This document shows, piece after piece, positions 28,962 to 37,455 of a stretch of 64,000 bases of DNA (its first letter is position 1; each line of letters starts with the position of its first letter). The position numbers and the translations under genes are program-made. The notes under the pieces are model-generated. The model was given only the letters and a program-made list of their open reading frames with translations, ran no database searches and was not told the origin of the DNA. Location of the stretch: positions 124,964 to 188,963 of the forward strand of contig NZ_FMCV01000005.1 in NCBI RefSeq assembly GCF_900091565.1, given 5' to 3'. The stretch is from Micromonospora marina. GTDB taxonomy: Bacteria > Actinomycetota > Actinomycetes > Mycobacteriales > Micromonosporaceae.

Positions 28962-30170
28962 ATGAGCGACTGGACTGCCTTCGGACGGGTCGACGAGGAC
29001 GGCACCGTCTACGTCAAGACCGCCGAGGGCGAGCGGGTGGTCGGATCCTGGCAGGCAGGGGCACCGGAGGAAGGGCTCGCCCACTTCGCCCGGCGCTACG
29101 CCGACCTGGTGACCGAGGTCGACCTGACCGAGGCCCGGCTCAACTCGGGCGCGGCTGACGCCGGTCACTCCCTGACCACGATCCGCCGGATCCGTGGGTC
29201 GCTGGCCGAGGCGCACGTGGTCGGTGACATCGACGCCCTGGCCGCCCGCCTGGACAAGCTGGCCACCGTCGCCGAGGAGAAGGCCGGCGAGGCCAAGGCG
29301 GCCCGCGAGGCTGCCCGGGGCGAGGCACTGGCCCGCAAGACCGCTCTGGTCGAGGAGGCCGAGAAGCTCGCCGCCGAGTCGACCGGCTGGAAGACCGCCG
29401 GTGACCGGCTCAAGGAGATCCTCGACGAGTGGAAGACCATCCGCGGCGTCGACAAGAAGGCCGACGGTGAGCTGTGGAAGCGGTTCGCCGCCGCGCGCGA
29501 CGGCTTCACCCGCCGCCGGGGCGCCCACTTCGCCTCCCTCGACCAGCAGCGCAAGCAGGCGCAGACGGTCAAGGAGGAGCTGGTCGCCGAGGCGGAGAAG
29601 CTCAAGGACTCCACCGACTGGGGCGTCACCGCCGGGCAGCTCAAGGACCTGATGACCCAGTGGAAGGCCGCGCCGCGCGCCGCCAAGGAGGCCGAGCAGA
29701 AGCTCTGGGAACGGTTCCGCGCCGCGCAGGACGAGTTCTTCACCCGCCGCAGCGAGGTCTTCTCGGCGCGCGACAACGAGCAGCGCGCCAACCTGGAGCG
29801 CAAGCAGGCGCTGCTGGCCGAGGCCGAGGCGCTGGACGTCGACGGCGACCCGAAGGGCGCCCAGGCGAAGCTGCGGGAGATCCAGGCGCAGTGGCACGAG
29901 GCCGGCCGGGTGCCCCGCGAGGCCGCCGCCGGGCTGGAGCGCCGCCTGCGGGCCGTGGACGACAAGGTCCGCGAGGTGATGGACTCGGCGTGGCGGCGTA
30001 CCTCCAAGGAGGACAACCCGCTGCTGGCGCAGATGCGCGCCCAGGTCGCCGAGGCCGAGGACCGGCTGGCCCGGGCCCAGGCTGCCGGTGACGCCCGCCG
30101 GATCAAGGATGCCGAGCAGGCACTCGCCTCGAAGCGGCAGTTCCTCCAGCTCGCCGAGCAGGCCGGCTGA
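28962..30170 (+). CDS. DUF349 repeat coiled-coil protein
   Basis: A 402-aa, highly charged, mostly helical protein with at least three DUF349 modules. Their signature W-K-x-A pattern appears at about residues 143-180 (LKEILDEWKTIR then LWKRFAAARDGF), 219-256 (LKDLMTQWKAAP then LWERFRAAQDEFF) and 300-340 (LREIQAQWHEAG). A small N-terminal beta domain (1-40, WTAFGRVDEDGTVYV) precedes them. No catalytic motif, signal or membrane segment is seen. DUF349 proteins are widespread in actinobacteria with unknown role. The ATG has a GAGG site upstream. Confidence 0.85.
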   Translation: MSDWTAFGRVDEDGTVYVKTAEGERVVGSWQAGAPEEGLAHFARRYADLVTEVDLTEARLNSGAADAGHSLTTIRRIRGSLAEAHVVGDIDALAARLDKLATVAEEKAGEAKAAREAARGEALARKTALVEEAEKLAAESTGWKTAGDRLKEILDEWKTIRGVDKKADGELWKRFAAARDGFTRRRGAHFASLDQQRKQAQTVKEELVAEAEKLKDSTDWGVTAGQLKDLMTQWKAAPRAAKEAEQKLWERFRAAQDEFFTRRSEVFSARDNEQRANLERKQALLAEAEALDVDGDPKGAQAKLREIQAQWHEAGRVPREAAAGLERRLRAVDDKVREVMDSAWRRTSKEDNPLLAQMRAQVAEAEDRLARAQAAGDARRIKDAEQALASKRQFLQLAEQAG

Positions 30171-30173
30171 CGC

Positions 30174-30257
30174 GGAAGGAAGGGCACCTTCTTAACGCCT
30201 CCGGTAGAGGAAGGGCCCCCTTTTAACACTCGGTGTTAAAAGGGGGCCCTTCCTTGC
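30174..30257. repeat. Dispersed repeat family A, copy 2, with terminator hairpin
   Basis: Half-units of AAGGGC-C4-TTCTTAACG type around a GCCTCCGGTAGAG spacer, extended by a third inverted half. The segments 30208-30229 and 30233-30254 form a perfect 22-bp stem with a 3-nt TCG loop. It lies between convergent DUF349 and miaB genes and is likely a strong two-way terminator. Confidence 0.88.
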
Positions 30258-30263
30258 GTGCGG

Positions 30264-31763
30264 TCACTGGGCGGTGCAGCCGCCTACGGGGGCGGGTGCC
30301 GCGGCCGGCGCGCCGATCGTCGGCAGGCCCAGCAGCACCCCCGGGGTACGCGGAACCTGTCCCGCCTCGGCCGCGTCCCCGGCCCGGGTGCGCCGGTGCG
30401 CCAGCGGCGCACCGTCGGCGTTGAGGTGGTGCGGGGCGGCGTACGTGACGACTGTGTGCACGATGTCGCCGGGACGGATACGCCCGGCCAGCTCACCGGT
30501 GGCGAAGTGCACGAGCCGGCCGTCGCGGGCGCGTCCGGACATCCGGCCGGTGCGCTCGTCCTTGCGGCCCTCGCCGACCGCCACCAGCACCTCGACGGTC
30601 TCCCCGACCAGCTTCTTGTTCTCCGCCCAGGTGATCTCCTCCACGCAGGCGATCAGCCGCTCGTAACGCTCCTGCACGACCTGTTTGGGCAACTGCCCGT
30701 CCATCGTGGCGGCCGGCGTGCCGGGGCGCTTGGAGTACTGGAACGTGAACGCCGAGGAGAACCGCGCCTCCCGCACCACGTCGAGCGTGCGGGCGAAGTC
30801 GGCCTCGGTCTCGCCCGGGAAGCCGACGATGATGTCGGTGGTGATCGCCGCGTCCGGCATCGCCGCCCGGACCTTGGAGATGATCCCCAGGTAACGCTCC
30901 GACCGGTACGACCGGCGCATCGCCCGCAGCACGTCGTCCGAGCCGGACTGCAACGGCATGTGCAGCGAGTGGCAGACGTTCGGCGTCTCGGCCATCGCGG
31001 CGATCACGTCGTCGGTGAAGTCCTTCGGGTGCGGGCTGGTGAACCGCACCCGCTCCAGCCCGTCGATGTCCCCGCAGGCGCGCAGCAGCTTGCCGAAGGC
31101 GTACCGGTCGCCGAACTCGACGCCGTAGGAGTTGACGTTCTGCCCGAGCAGCGTCACCTCCAGCACGCCGGAGTCGGCCAGCGCGCGGACCTCGGAGAGG
31201 ATGTCGCCGGGGCGGCGGTCCTTCTCCTTGCCGCGCAGGGAGGGCACGATGCAGAACGTGCACGTGTTGTTGCAGCCGACGGAGATCGAGACCCACCCGG
31301 CGTACGTCGACTCGCGCCGGGTCGGCAGCGTGGAGGGGAAGACCTCCAGCGACTCCAGGATCTCGACCTCGGCCACGGCGTTGTGCCGGGCCCGGTCCAG
31401 CAGCGCCGGCAGCGCGCCGATGTTGTGCGTGCCGAAGACGACGTCCACCCAGGGCGCCTTGCGGACGATGTCGCCGCGGTCCTTCTGGGCCAGGCAGCCG
31501 CCGACCGCGATCTGCATCCCGGGATGCTTCGCCTTCACGGGGCGCAGATGACCCAGGTTGCCGTAGAGGCGGTTGTCGGCGTTCTCCCGGACCGCGCAGG
31601 TGTTGAACACCACCACGTCGGGCTGCTCGTCGGCCTCGGCGGCGCGCACGTACCCGGCGTCCTCGAGGAGGCCGGAGATGCGCTCGGAGTCGTGCACGTT
31701 CATCTGGCAGCCGTACGTACGCACCTGGTAGGTGCGCGGGCTGCCCGCGGCTGCGGTAGTCAT
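30264..31763 (-). CDS. miaB: tRNA-2-methylthio-N6-dimethylallyladenosine synthase
   Basis: A 499-aa radical-SAM methylthiotransferase acting on i6A37 of tRNA. The N-terminal UPF0004 domain holds the auxiliary 4Fe-4S cluster (Cys19, Cys56, Cys90). The radical-SAM cluster is Cys164, Cys168 and Cys171 in [17 protein letters not shown] domain follows (about 380-445), then a ~50-residue Ala/Pro-rich tail that ends VGGCTAQ. The ATG at 31763 is 52 bp from the divergent DUF2277 start. It acts after MiaA, whose gene is nearby. Confidence 0.96.
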   Translation of the reverse strand: MTTAAAGSPRTYQVRTYGCQMNVHDSERISGLLEDAGYVRAAEADEQPDVVVFNTCAVRENADNRLYGNLGHLRPVKAKHPGMQIAVGGCLAQKDRGDIVRKAPWVDVVFGTHNIGALPALLDRARHNAVAEVEILESLEVFPSTLPTRRESTYAGWVSISVGCNNTCTFCIVPSLRGKEKDRRPGDILSEVRALADSGVLEVTLLGQNVNSYGVEFGDRYAFGKLLRACGDIDGLERVRFTSPHPKDFTDDVIAAMAETPNVCHSLHMPLQSGSDDVLRAMRRSYRSERYLGIISKVRAAMPDAAITTDIIVGFPGETEADFARTLDVVREARFSSAFTFQYSKRPGTPAATMDGQLPKQVVQERYERLIACVEEITWAENKKLVGETVEVLVAVGEGRKDERTGRMSGRARDGRLVHFATGELAGRIRPGDIVHTVVTYAAPHHLNADGAPLAHRRTRAGDAAEAGQVPRTPGVLLGLPTIGAPAAAPAPVGGCTAQ

Positions 31764-31815
31764 GACCCGGACAGCGTATCCGGGTGGAGCCGATCGGATC
31801 GAACGAGGAGGAGCT

Positions 31816-32043
31816 GTGTGCCGGAGCATCAAGACCCTGCGTGAGCCGTACGTCCCGGTGGTGACCGAGGAGGACATCCGCGCCGCCGCGTTGCAGTACG
31901 TCCGGAAGATCTCCGGATTCCGTACCCCCGCCGCCCACAACGCGGCAGCGTTCGACGCCGCGGTGGACGCGGTGGCCGCCGCCACCGCGACGCTGCTGGA
32001 CCAGCTCGTGGTGCGGGGGCAGCAGCAGGCGGCCCGGGGGTGA
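31816..32043 (+). CDS. DUF2277 family protein
   Basis: A 75-aa small protein whose start [11 protein letters not shown] and [11 protein letters not shown] match DUF2277, a family found widely in bacteria with no known function. The GTG at 31816 is chosen because AGGAGGAG lies 5-6 nt upstream and the family always begins MCR. Helical and cytoplasmic, with one cysteine directly after the start. It is divergent from miaB. Confidence 0.88.
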   Translation: MCRSIKTLREPYVPVVTEEDIRAAALQYVRKISGFRTPAAHNAAAFDAAVDAVAAATATLLDQLVVRGQQQAARG

Positions 32044-32122
32044 GTCCGGGCCCGCCACCGCTCGCCGCCGGAGGGGACACGGCGGCGAGCACCGCCTCAC
32101 GGGTGCCGGCCGGCGTCCGCGC

Positions 32123-32602
32123 TCAGGCGGCGGCGAGCGCCGGTGCGACAGTGTCCGGGGCCCACCGGGAGCGGTGGCACTGCGACCAGCCCCGGCAGCG
32201 TGCGTCGGCGACCGTGCACAGCCGGTGGTGGCTGAGCACCTCGCCGTCGTCGGTGTCGGCGACGTCGAAGTGCACCGGCCGGATCGTGCCGTCCGGCGCG
32301 ACCAGCAGGTGCCGGCCGGCGTCGAGCGTGTCGTCGCGCGTCAGGCAGTTGCGGCCCAGCAGCCGGGCCAGCGCCGCGATCGCGGGCAGCTCGGTCAGGC
32401 TCTCGGGCACGCCGTAACAGTCGACCACGGTGCCGTACAGCCCGGGCGCCTCCCACACGTCGCAGACCACCGCGTACGCGGGGAGCCGCATCGGGTCGGC
32501 GACGGCCATGGGCATCACCACCCGGCCGAGCGCCTCGGCCAGTGCCGGGTAGACCTCCACCGGCTCGCCGCCGTCGATTCTCCAGTTCCACAGCTCGGTC
32601 AT
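32123..32602 (-). CDS. Conserved-looking protein of unknown function
   Basis: A 159-aa protein I do not recognise. It opens MTELWNWRIDGGEPVEVYP and has a mixed alpha/beta pattern with six cysteines, including a C-terminal group around HRLCTVADARCRGWSQCHRSRW that could bind metal. No signal peptide or membrane segment. The ATG at 32602 has GAGGAGG 5 nt upstream, which strongly supports the start. A GlnR-like motif lies 89 bp upstream, the same motif found before gluABCD. Confidence 0.65.
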   Translation of the reverse strand: MTELWNWRIDGGEPVEVYPALAEALGRVVMPMAVADPMRLPAYAVVCDVWEAPGLYGTVVDCYGVPESLTELPAIAALARLLGRNCLTRDDTLDAGRHLLVAPDGTIRPVHFDVADTDDGEVLSHHRLCTVADARCRGWSQCHRSRWAPDTVAPALAAA

Positions 32603-32690
32603 GCCGCCTCCTCGCTGCGCTCGTTCCACCGGCCTCCGGATCGGGCCTTCATGACGATGGTGGGCTGCGTTTGCCCCCAACCGGGCGCAA

Positions 32691-32706
32691 GTTACCGGTC
32701 TGTGAC
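32691..32706. promoter_or_regulatory. GlnR-like motif upstream of unknown gene
   Basis: GTTAC-N6-GTGAC (CGGTCT spacer), with the 11-bp half-site period of OmpR-type regulators such as GlnR (gTnAC-n6-GaAAC). The reverse complement also fits. Nearly the same sequence stands before gluABCD. Confidence 0.4.
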
Positions 32707-32814
32707 CATTCCGGGCAAAATTCCCTCGGGCGACGTTGCCCAGAGTAGCTGGAAGATGACAGTTTATCGGGTACGGTGCCGCGGTGGCGGCCAGGCCACG
32801 CCGCGAACCGTCAC

Positions 32815-33804
32815 TCAACGAACCCGGATCAGATGCTCCGAAGCCGGCAGCAACTCGCCGATCACCGTGCCGCCCGGCACCTCACCGGCGACCAGCAGGC
32901 CACCGGAGGTCTGCGCGTCGGCCAGCAGCAGCCGCTCCCCCTCGTCGGCGCCGCCGAAGTCGGTCCACGGCGTGACCCAGTCCAGGTTGCGCCGGGTGCC
33001 GCCACTGACGTACCCGTCGCGCAGCGCCTCCCGCGCACCCGGCAGGTACGGCACCGCCGCCGCGTCGATCGCCACCGTCAGGCGGCTCGCGCGGGCCAGC
33101 TTCGAGGCGTGCCCGAGCAGGCCGAAGCCGGTCACGTCGGTGCCGCAGCGGATGCCCGCGGCCACCGCCGCGCGGGCCGCGTCCCGGTTGAGCCGGGCCA
33201 TCGAGTCGACCGCCTCGGGGAAACGCTGCCCGGTCTGCTTGTGCCGGGTGTTGAGCACGCCCACCCCGAGCGGCTTGGTCAGCGACAGCGGCCGCCCGGC
33301 CCGCCCCGCGTCGAGCGTGATCAGCTCTTCCGGCCGGACCACGCCGGTGACCGCCAGGCCGTACTTCGGGCCGTCGTCGTCCACGCTGTGCCCGCCGGCC
33401 AGGTGGCAGTTCGCCTCCCGGGCCACGTCCAGGCCACCGCGCAGCACCTCGCGGGCCATCTCCGGCGGCAGGATGCCGCGCGGCCAGCAGAGCAGGTTCA
33501 GCGCGACGAGCGGGGTGCCGCCCATCGCGTACACGTCGGAGAGCGCGTTGGCGGCGGCGATGCGCCCCCAGTCGTAGGCGTCGTCGACCACCGGGGTGAA
33601 GAAGTCGGCGGTGCTCACCAGGCCCGTACGCTCGTCCAGCCGGACCACCGCGGCGTCGTCGCCGTTCTCCAGACCGACCAGCAGATCGGCGGAGCCGCCG
33701 GTCGCGCCGAGCCCGGCGACCATCGCCTCCAGCTCGCCGGGCGGGATCTTGCAGGCGCAACCGCCACCGCGGGCGTAGTCGGTCAGCCGGATCGCGTCGG
33801 TCAT
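32815..33804 (-). CDS. selD: Selenide, water dikinase
   Basis: A 329-aa enzyme that makes selenophosphate from selenide and ATP. The N-terminal glycine-rich loop carries the catalytic Cys and Lys in GGCACKIP, so this is a Cys rather than a Sec form. ATP/Mg residues are in GDDAAVV, and further hallmarks are LCWPRG, AGGHSVDD and GTDVTGFGLLGHA. The ATG at 33804 has GAGGGG close upstream. No selA, selB or selC is visible in the window, so whether selenophosphate goes to selenocysteine or to tRNA selenation cannot be told. Confidence 0.94.
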   Translation of the reverse strand: MTDAIRLTDYARGGGCACKIPPGELEAMVAGLGATGGSADLLVGLENGDDAAVVRLDERTGLVSTADFFTPVVDDAYDWGRIAAANALSDVYAMGGTPLVALNLLCWPRGILPPEMAREVLRGGLDVAREANCHLAGGHSVDDDGPKYGLAVTGVVRPEELITLDAGRAGRPLSLTKPLGVGVLNTRHKQTGQRFPEAVDSMARLNRDAARAAVAAGIRCGTDVTGFGLLGHASKLARASRLTVAIDAAAVPYLPGAREALRDGYVSGGTRRNLDWVTPWTDFGGADEGERLLLADAQTSGGLLVAGEVPGGTVIGELLPASEHLIRVR

Positions 33805-33894
33805 CCCCTCATGGTCTCCGGCCGGTGGCGACGCCGCCACTCGGCCACCCGGCGGGTGACGAAATTCGGACGGGCCGGCACGGCGGCGACCGGT

Positions 33895-33949
33895 GTTACC
33901 GCTCCGTGACCATCTGGGTTGCGTTCTGCCACATCACCCCGCCTACAGT
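33895..33949 (+). promoter_or_regulatory. Putative gluABCD promoter with GlnR-like motif
   Basis: GTTAC-CGCTCC-GTGAC (33895-33910) has GlnR-type spacing. It is followed by a -35-like TTGCGT (33919-33924) and a -10-like TACAGT (33944-33949) with a 19-bp spacer. Nitrogen control of glutamate uptake would fit. Confidence 0.45.
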
Positions 33950-34011
33950 TGCCCAACCGAGGGTCGACCGACTCCCGGATTCCGCCATGGACGACAGGGA
34001 CGGTGGACGAC

Positions 34012-34758
34012 GTGACGACGGGCGACCCGCTGATCGTGCTCGACGGGGTGAACAAGTGGTTCGGGCCGCTGCACGTGCTCGACGACGTGTCCCTGTCCGT
34101 CGGCCGGGGTGAGGTGGTCGTGGTGATCGGCCCGTCCGGCTCCGGCAAGTCGACGCTCTGCCGCACCATCAACCGGCTGGAGCCCATCGACAACGGCACC
34201 ATCACGTTCGACGGGCAGCCGCTGCCGGCGGAGGGCAAGCCCCTGGCCAAGCTGCGCAGCGAGGTCGGCATGGTGTTCCAGTCGTTCAACCTCTTCGCGC
34301 ACAAGACCATCCTGGAGAACGTCACGCTGGGGCCGGTCAAGGTCCGCAAGGAGAAGCCGGCCGCGGCTCGTGAGCGTGGCCTGGCCCTGCTGGACCGGGT
34401 CGGCATCGCCAACCAGGCGGACAAGTACCCGGCGCAGCTCTCCGGCGGTCAGCAGCAGCGGGCGGCGATCGCCCGCGCGCTGGCCATGCAGCCCAAGGCG
34501 ATGCTGTTCGACGAGCCGACCAGCGCGCTGGACCCGGAGATGGTCGGCGAGGTGCTGGACGTGATGACCTCGCTGGCCGGCGAGGGCATGACCATGGTCG
34601 TGGTGACCCACGAGATGGGCTTCGCCCGGCACGCGGCCAACCGGGTGGTATTCATGGCCGACGGGCAGCTGGTCGAGGACGCGCCGCCGGCCGAGTTCTT
34701 CGCGAACCCGCGCAGCGAGCGGGCCAAGGACTTCCTCTCCAAGATCCTCACCCACTGA
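34012..34758 (+). CDS. gluA: Glutamate ABC transporter, ATP-binding subunit
   Basis: An approximately 248-aa polar amino-acid ABC ATPase. Walker A is GPSGSGKST, the Q-loop is MVFQSFNLF, the signature is LSGGQQQR, Walker B is AMLFDEP and the H-loop is VVTHEMGF. It powers the permease pair GluC-GluD at the inner face of the membrane. The start is GTG 34012, with an in-frame alternative GTG at 34003 closer to an AGGGA site. First gene of a four-gene operon in the order seen for gluABCD of other actinomycetes. Confidence 0.93.
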   Translation: MTTGDPLIVLDGVNKWFGPLHVLDDVSLSVGRGEVVVVIGPSGSGKSTLCRTINRLEPIDNGTITFDGQPLPAEGKPLAKLRSEVGMVFQSFNLFAHKTILENVTLGPVKVRKEKPAAARERGLALLDRVGIANQADKYPAQLSGGQQQRAAIARALAMQPKAMLFDEPTSALDPEMVGEVLDVMTSLAGEGMTMVVVTHEMGFARHAANRVVFMADGQLVEDAPPAEFFANPRSERAKDFLSKILTH

Positions 34759-34811
34759 GCGTCCCGTAGTGGAGTCGTCCCCGGCGGCTCCGTCGAAGAA
34801 GGAGATTGAGT

Positions 34812-35690
34812 ATGCGTTACAAGCGCGTGGCGGCGGTCGCCGCAGCGGCGACTCTGACGCTCGGCCTGTCCGCCTGCGGTGGCGACAGCGACGACGCGGG
34901 CACCGGCGCCGGCAACAAGGACTTCGCCGCCGGCAGCACCATGGAGCGGCTGAACACGGCCCAGAAGATCAAGGTCGGCACCAAGTTCGACCAGCCGGGC
35001 TTCGGCCAGAAGGGCCTGTCGGGCAAGCCCGAGGGCTTCGACGTCGAGATCGCGAAGCTGATCGTGAAGGAACTCGGCATCCCCGAGGACAAGATCGAGT
35101 ACGTCGAGACGCCGTCGAAGGTCCGCGAGGACGTCATCGTGAACGGCACCGTCGACCTGGTCGCGGCCACCTACACGATCAACGACAAGCGCAAGGAGCG
35201 CATCGCCTTCGCCGGGCCGTACTACGAGGCCGGCCAGAACATCATGGTCCGCAAGGACGAGGCCGCCATCACCGGCCCCGACTCGTTCTCCGACGGCACC
35301 AAGAAGGTCTGCTCGGTCACCGGCTCCACCCCGGCCGAGGAGATCAAGAAGTACGTCAAGGACGTCGCCACCCAGCTGGTGCTCTTCGACACCTACGACA
35401 AGTGCCGCGACGCCCTGAAGGGCAAGCAGGTCGACGCAGTCACCACCGACAACGTCATCCTGCTCGGCTACATCGCCAAGGACGAGGCGTCCTTCAAGAT
35501 GGCCGGCGACAACTTCACCAAGGAGCCGTACGGCATCGGTGTCAAGAAGGAGGACACGGACTTCCGTGACTTCATCAACGACACCCTCGACAAGGCCTTC
35601 GAGGACGGTAGCTGGAAGAAGGCGTGGGACGAGACCGCCGGCAAGTTCGGCGCCACCCTGGGCGACCCGCCCGCCGTCAACCGTTACTGA
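34812..35690 (+). CDS. gluB: Glutamate ABC transporter, substrate-binding lipoprotein
   Basis: A 292-aa class-3 periplasmic-type binding protein, tethered to the membrane. A signal peptide (about 1-21) ends in the lipobox LSAC, followed by a flexible Gly/Asp linker. The bilobed domain contains KIKVGTKFDQPGFGQK, a GFDVEIAKLI motif typical of family 3, and two cysteines (VCSVTGS and KCRDAL) that may form a disulfide. The ATG at 34812 has AAGGAG 7 nt upstream. Glutamate specificity is inferred from the operon and close resemblance to GluB proteins. Confidence 0.92.
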   Translation: MRYKRVAAVAAAATLTLGLSACGGDSDDAGTGAGNKDFAAGSTMERLNTAQKIKVGTKFDQPGFGQKGLSGKPEGFDVEIAKLIVKELGIPEDKIEYVETPSKVREDVIVNGTVDLVAATYTINDKRKERIAFAGPYYEAGQNIMVRKDEAAITGPDSFSDGTKKVCSVTGSTPAEEIKKYVKDVATQLVLFDTYDKCRDALKGKQVDAVTTDNVILLGYIAKDEASFKMAGDNFTKEPYGIGVKKEDTDFRDFINDTLDKAFEDGSWKKAWDETAGKFGATLGDPPAVNRY

Positions 35691-35726
35691 TCCGCTAGAT
35701 CCGGAGGGTGGGGAGGAAACCGACCC

Positions 35727-36434
35727 GTGAATGTGCTCATCGACAAGTTCGACGTCTTCGCGGGCGGGTTCTGGCTCACCCTCCAGATCTGCTTTCTCGC
35801 CGCGATCGGCGCCCTGATCCTGGGCGCCGTCGTGGCGGTGCTGCGGATCTCGCCGGTGCCACCGCTGCGCGCGGTCGGCACCACGTACGTGAACATCTTC
35901 CGTAACCTGCCGCTGACCGTGGTGCTCTTCTTCGCCGCGTTCGGCCTGCCGGCGCTGGGCTCCAACGCCGACTTCCTGCGCATCCCGGGCCTGGAGTCGA
36001 TCTTCAGCCGGCTCGGCACCGACCTGCCCTACTTCCGCTTCGGCCTGATCGCCCTGGTCCTCTACACCGCAGCGTTCGTCTGCGAGGCTCTGCGGTCCGG
36101 CGTGAACGCGGTGCCGGCCGGGCAGGCCGAGGCGGCCCGTTCGCTGGGCCTCACCTTCGGCCAGAACCTGCGGCACGTCGTGCTCCCGCAGTCCTGGAAG
36201 GCCTCGGTGGTGCCGCTCGGCTCGGTCATCATCGCGATGATCAAGAACTCCGCGCTCGTCGGCTTCTTCGGCGTGGTCGGTGACCTCTCGCAGACCGCGG
36301 ACCAGCTCACCTCCGCCGGAGGCTACCCCTTCATCCCGGTGGCGATCGGCATCTCGGTCGGATACCTGATCATGACGGTCCCGCTCGGCGCCCTGCTGGA
36401 CCGGATCGAGAAGCGACAGGCGGTGGCCCGATGA
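35727..36434 (+). CDS. gluC: Glutamate ABC transporter, permease subunit
   Basis: A 235-aa integral membrane permease with about five helices and the EAA loop SGVNAVPAGQAEAARSLGLT that contacts the ATPase. It starts at GTG 35727 with GGGGAGG about 9 nt upstream. Its stop overlaps the gluD ATG (ATGA), so the two permeases are made together and should form the heterodimeric channel. Confidence 0.92.
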   Translation: MNVLIDKFDVFAGGFWLTLQICFLAAIGALILGAVVAVLRISPVPPLRAVGTTYVNIFRNLPLTVVLFFAAFGLPALGSNADFLRIPGLESIFSRLGTDLPYFRFGLIALVLYTAAFVCEALRSGVNAVPAGQAEAARSLGLTFGQNLRHVVLPQSWKASVVPLGSVIIAMIKNSALVGFFGVVGDLSQTADQLTSAGGYPFIPVAIGISVGYLIMTVPLGALLDRIEKRQAVAR

Positions 36435-37399
36435 GCCAGCAGAGCAGCGTCCTCTACGACATCCCCGGGCCGCGCCAGCGGCGCGTCACGCTCATCAGCA
36501 GCCTGGTCGCCGTCGTGGTGGTGCTGGCCGGCGCCTACCTGTTCATCTATCGGCCGCTGGCCGACAAGGGCCAGTTCTCGATGGAGCTGTGGGGGCCGCT
36601 CGTCGACCCTTCAAACGAGAACTTCCCGCTCGTCTGGGACCGGATCGGACTCGGCCTCAAGAACACCCTCGTGGCCGCCGCGCTGGCCATCGTCTCGTCG
36701 CTCGTCGTCGGCACCCTCCTCGCCGTCCTACGGATCCAGCTCAAGAGCCTGGCCCGGCGGCGGTTCACCGGAACGGCCGCGCCCCTGGCGTACCTGCTGC
36801 GCGGGCTGAGCTGGGTACTGGCCGTCGTGACCCGGGTCTGCGTCGAGGTGTTCCGCGGGCTGCCGGTCGTCATCACCATCTTCTTCGTGGCCCGCGGCTT
36901 CCCCGAGTTCGGTGCCTCGTTCGACAACCTCTGGTACCTCGTCATCGGCCTGACCGTCTACAACTCGGTGGTCATCGCCGAGATCCTGCGCTCGGGGATG
37001 GAGGGCCTGCCCGGCGGGCAGGCCGAGGCGGCCGCCGCGATCGGGCTCTCCCCGTTCCAGACCACCGGGCTGATTCTGCTGCCGCAGGCCTTCCGGATCA
37101 TGCTCCCGGCGCTCATCAGCCAGCTCGTGGTGGTACTCAAGGACACCTCGCTGGGCTTCATCATCAGCTACGAGGAGACGCTCAACATCGGCAAGCAGAT
37201 CATCGGCGTCCTGGGCAACCCGATCCAGGTGTACGTGGTCATCGCCGTACTGTTCATCGCCATCAACTACTCGCTGTCGAAGCTGGCCCAGTACGTCCAG
37301 CACCGGCTCTCCCAGGGCCGCAAGAGCGCCGGCACCACGACGCCGACCCCACCGCCGGCCGCGCTCACCGCGCAGGCCGAGGGTGCCGGCGGCCCCTGA
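36431..37399 (+). CDS. gluD: Glutamate ABC transporter, permease subunit
   Basis: A 322-aa permease, longer than GluC because of an extra N-terminal segment (first membrane helix around LISSLVAVVVVLAGAYLFIY) and a Pro/Ala-rich cytoplasmic tail of about 30 residues. The EAA loop is SGMEGLPGGQAEAAAAIGLS. Translationally coupled to gluC. A hairpin terminator follows, closing the gluABCD operon. Confidence 0.92.
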   Translation: MSQQSSVLYDIPGPRQRRVTLISSLVAVVVVLAGAYLFIYRPLADKGQFSMELWGPLVDPSNENFPLVWDRIGLGLKNTLVAAALAIVSSLVVGTLLAVLRIQLKSLARRRFTGTAAPLAYLLRGLSWVLAVVTRVCVEVFRGLPVVITIFFVARGFPEFGASFDNLWYLVIGLTVYNSVVIAEILRSGMEGLPGGQAEAAAAIGLSPFQTTGLILLPQAFRIMLPALISQLVVVLKDTSLGFIISYEETLNIGKQIIGVLGNPIQVYVVIAVLFIAINYSLSKLAQYVQHRLSQGRKSAGTTTPTPPPAALTAQAEGAGGP

Positions 37400-37411
37400 C
37401 CCGCCACACGT

Positions 37412-37443
37412 GAAAGGGCTGGCCGTCTCCGGCCAGCCCTTTC
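37412..37443 (+). terminator. Hairpin terminator after gluD
   Basis: GAAAGGGCTGGCC (37412-37424) pairs perfectly with GGCCAGCCCTTTC (37431-37443) around a 6-nt loop. It lies between convergent gluD and rny and can serve both. Confidence 0.88.
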
Positions 37444-37455
37444 GTGTTCCCCGAT

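Noticed and set aside
32603..32814. Possible tRNA-Sec (selC) beside selD
   Set aside because: Looked for a long-variable-arm tRNA with TCA anticodon; no acceptor or T-arm pairing was found.
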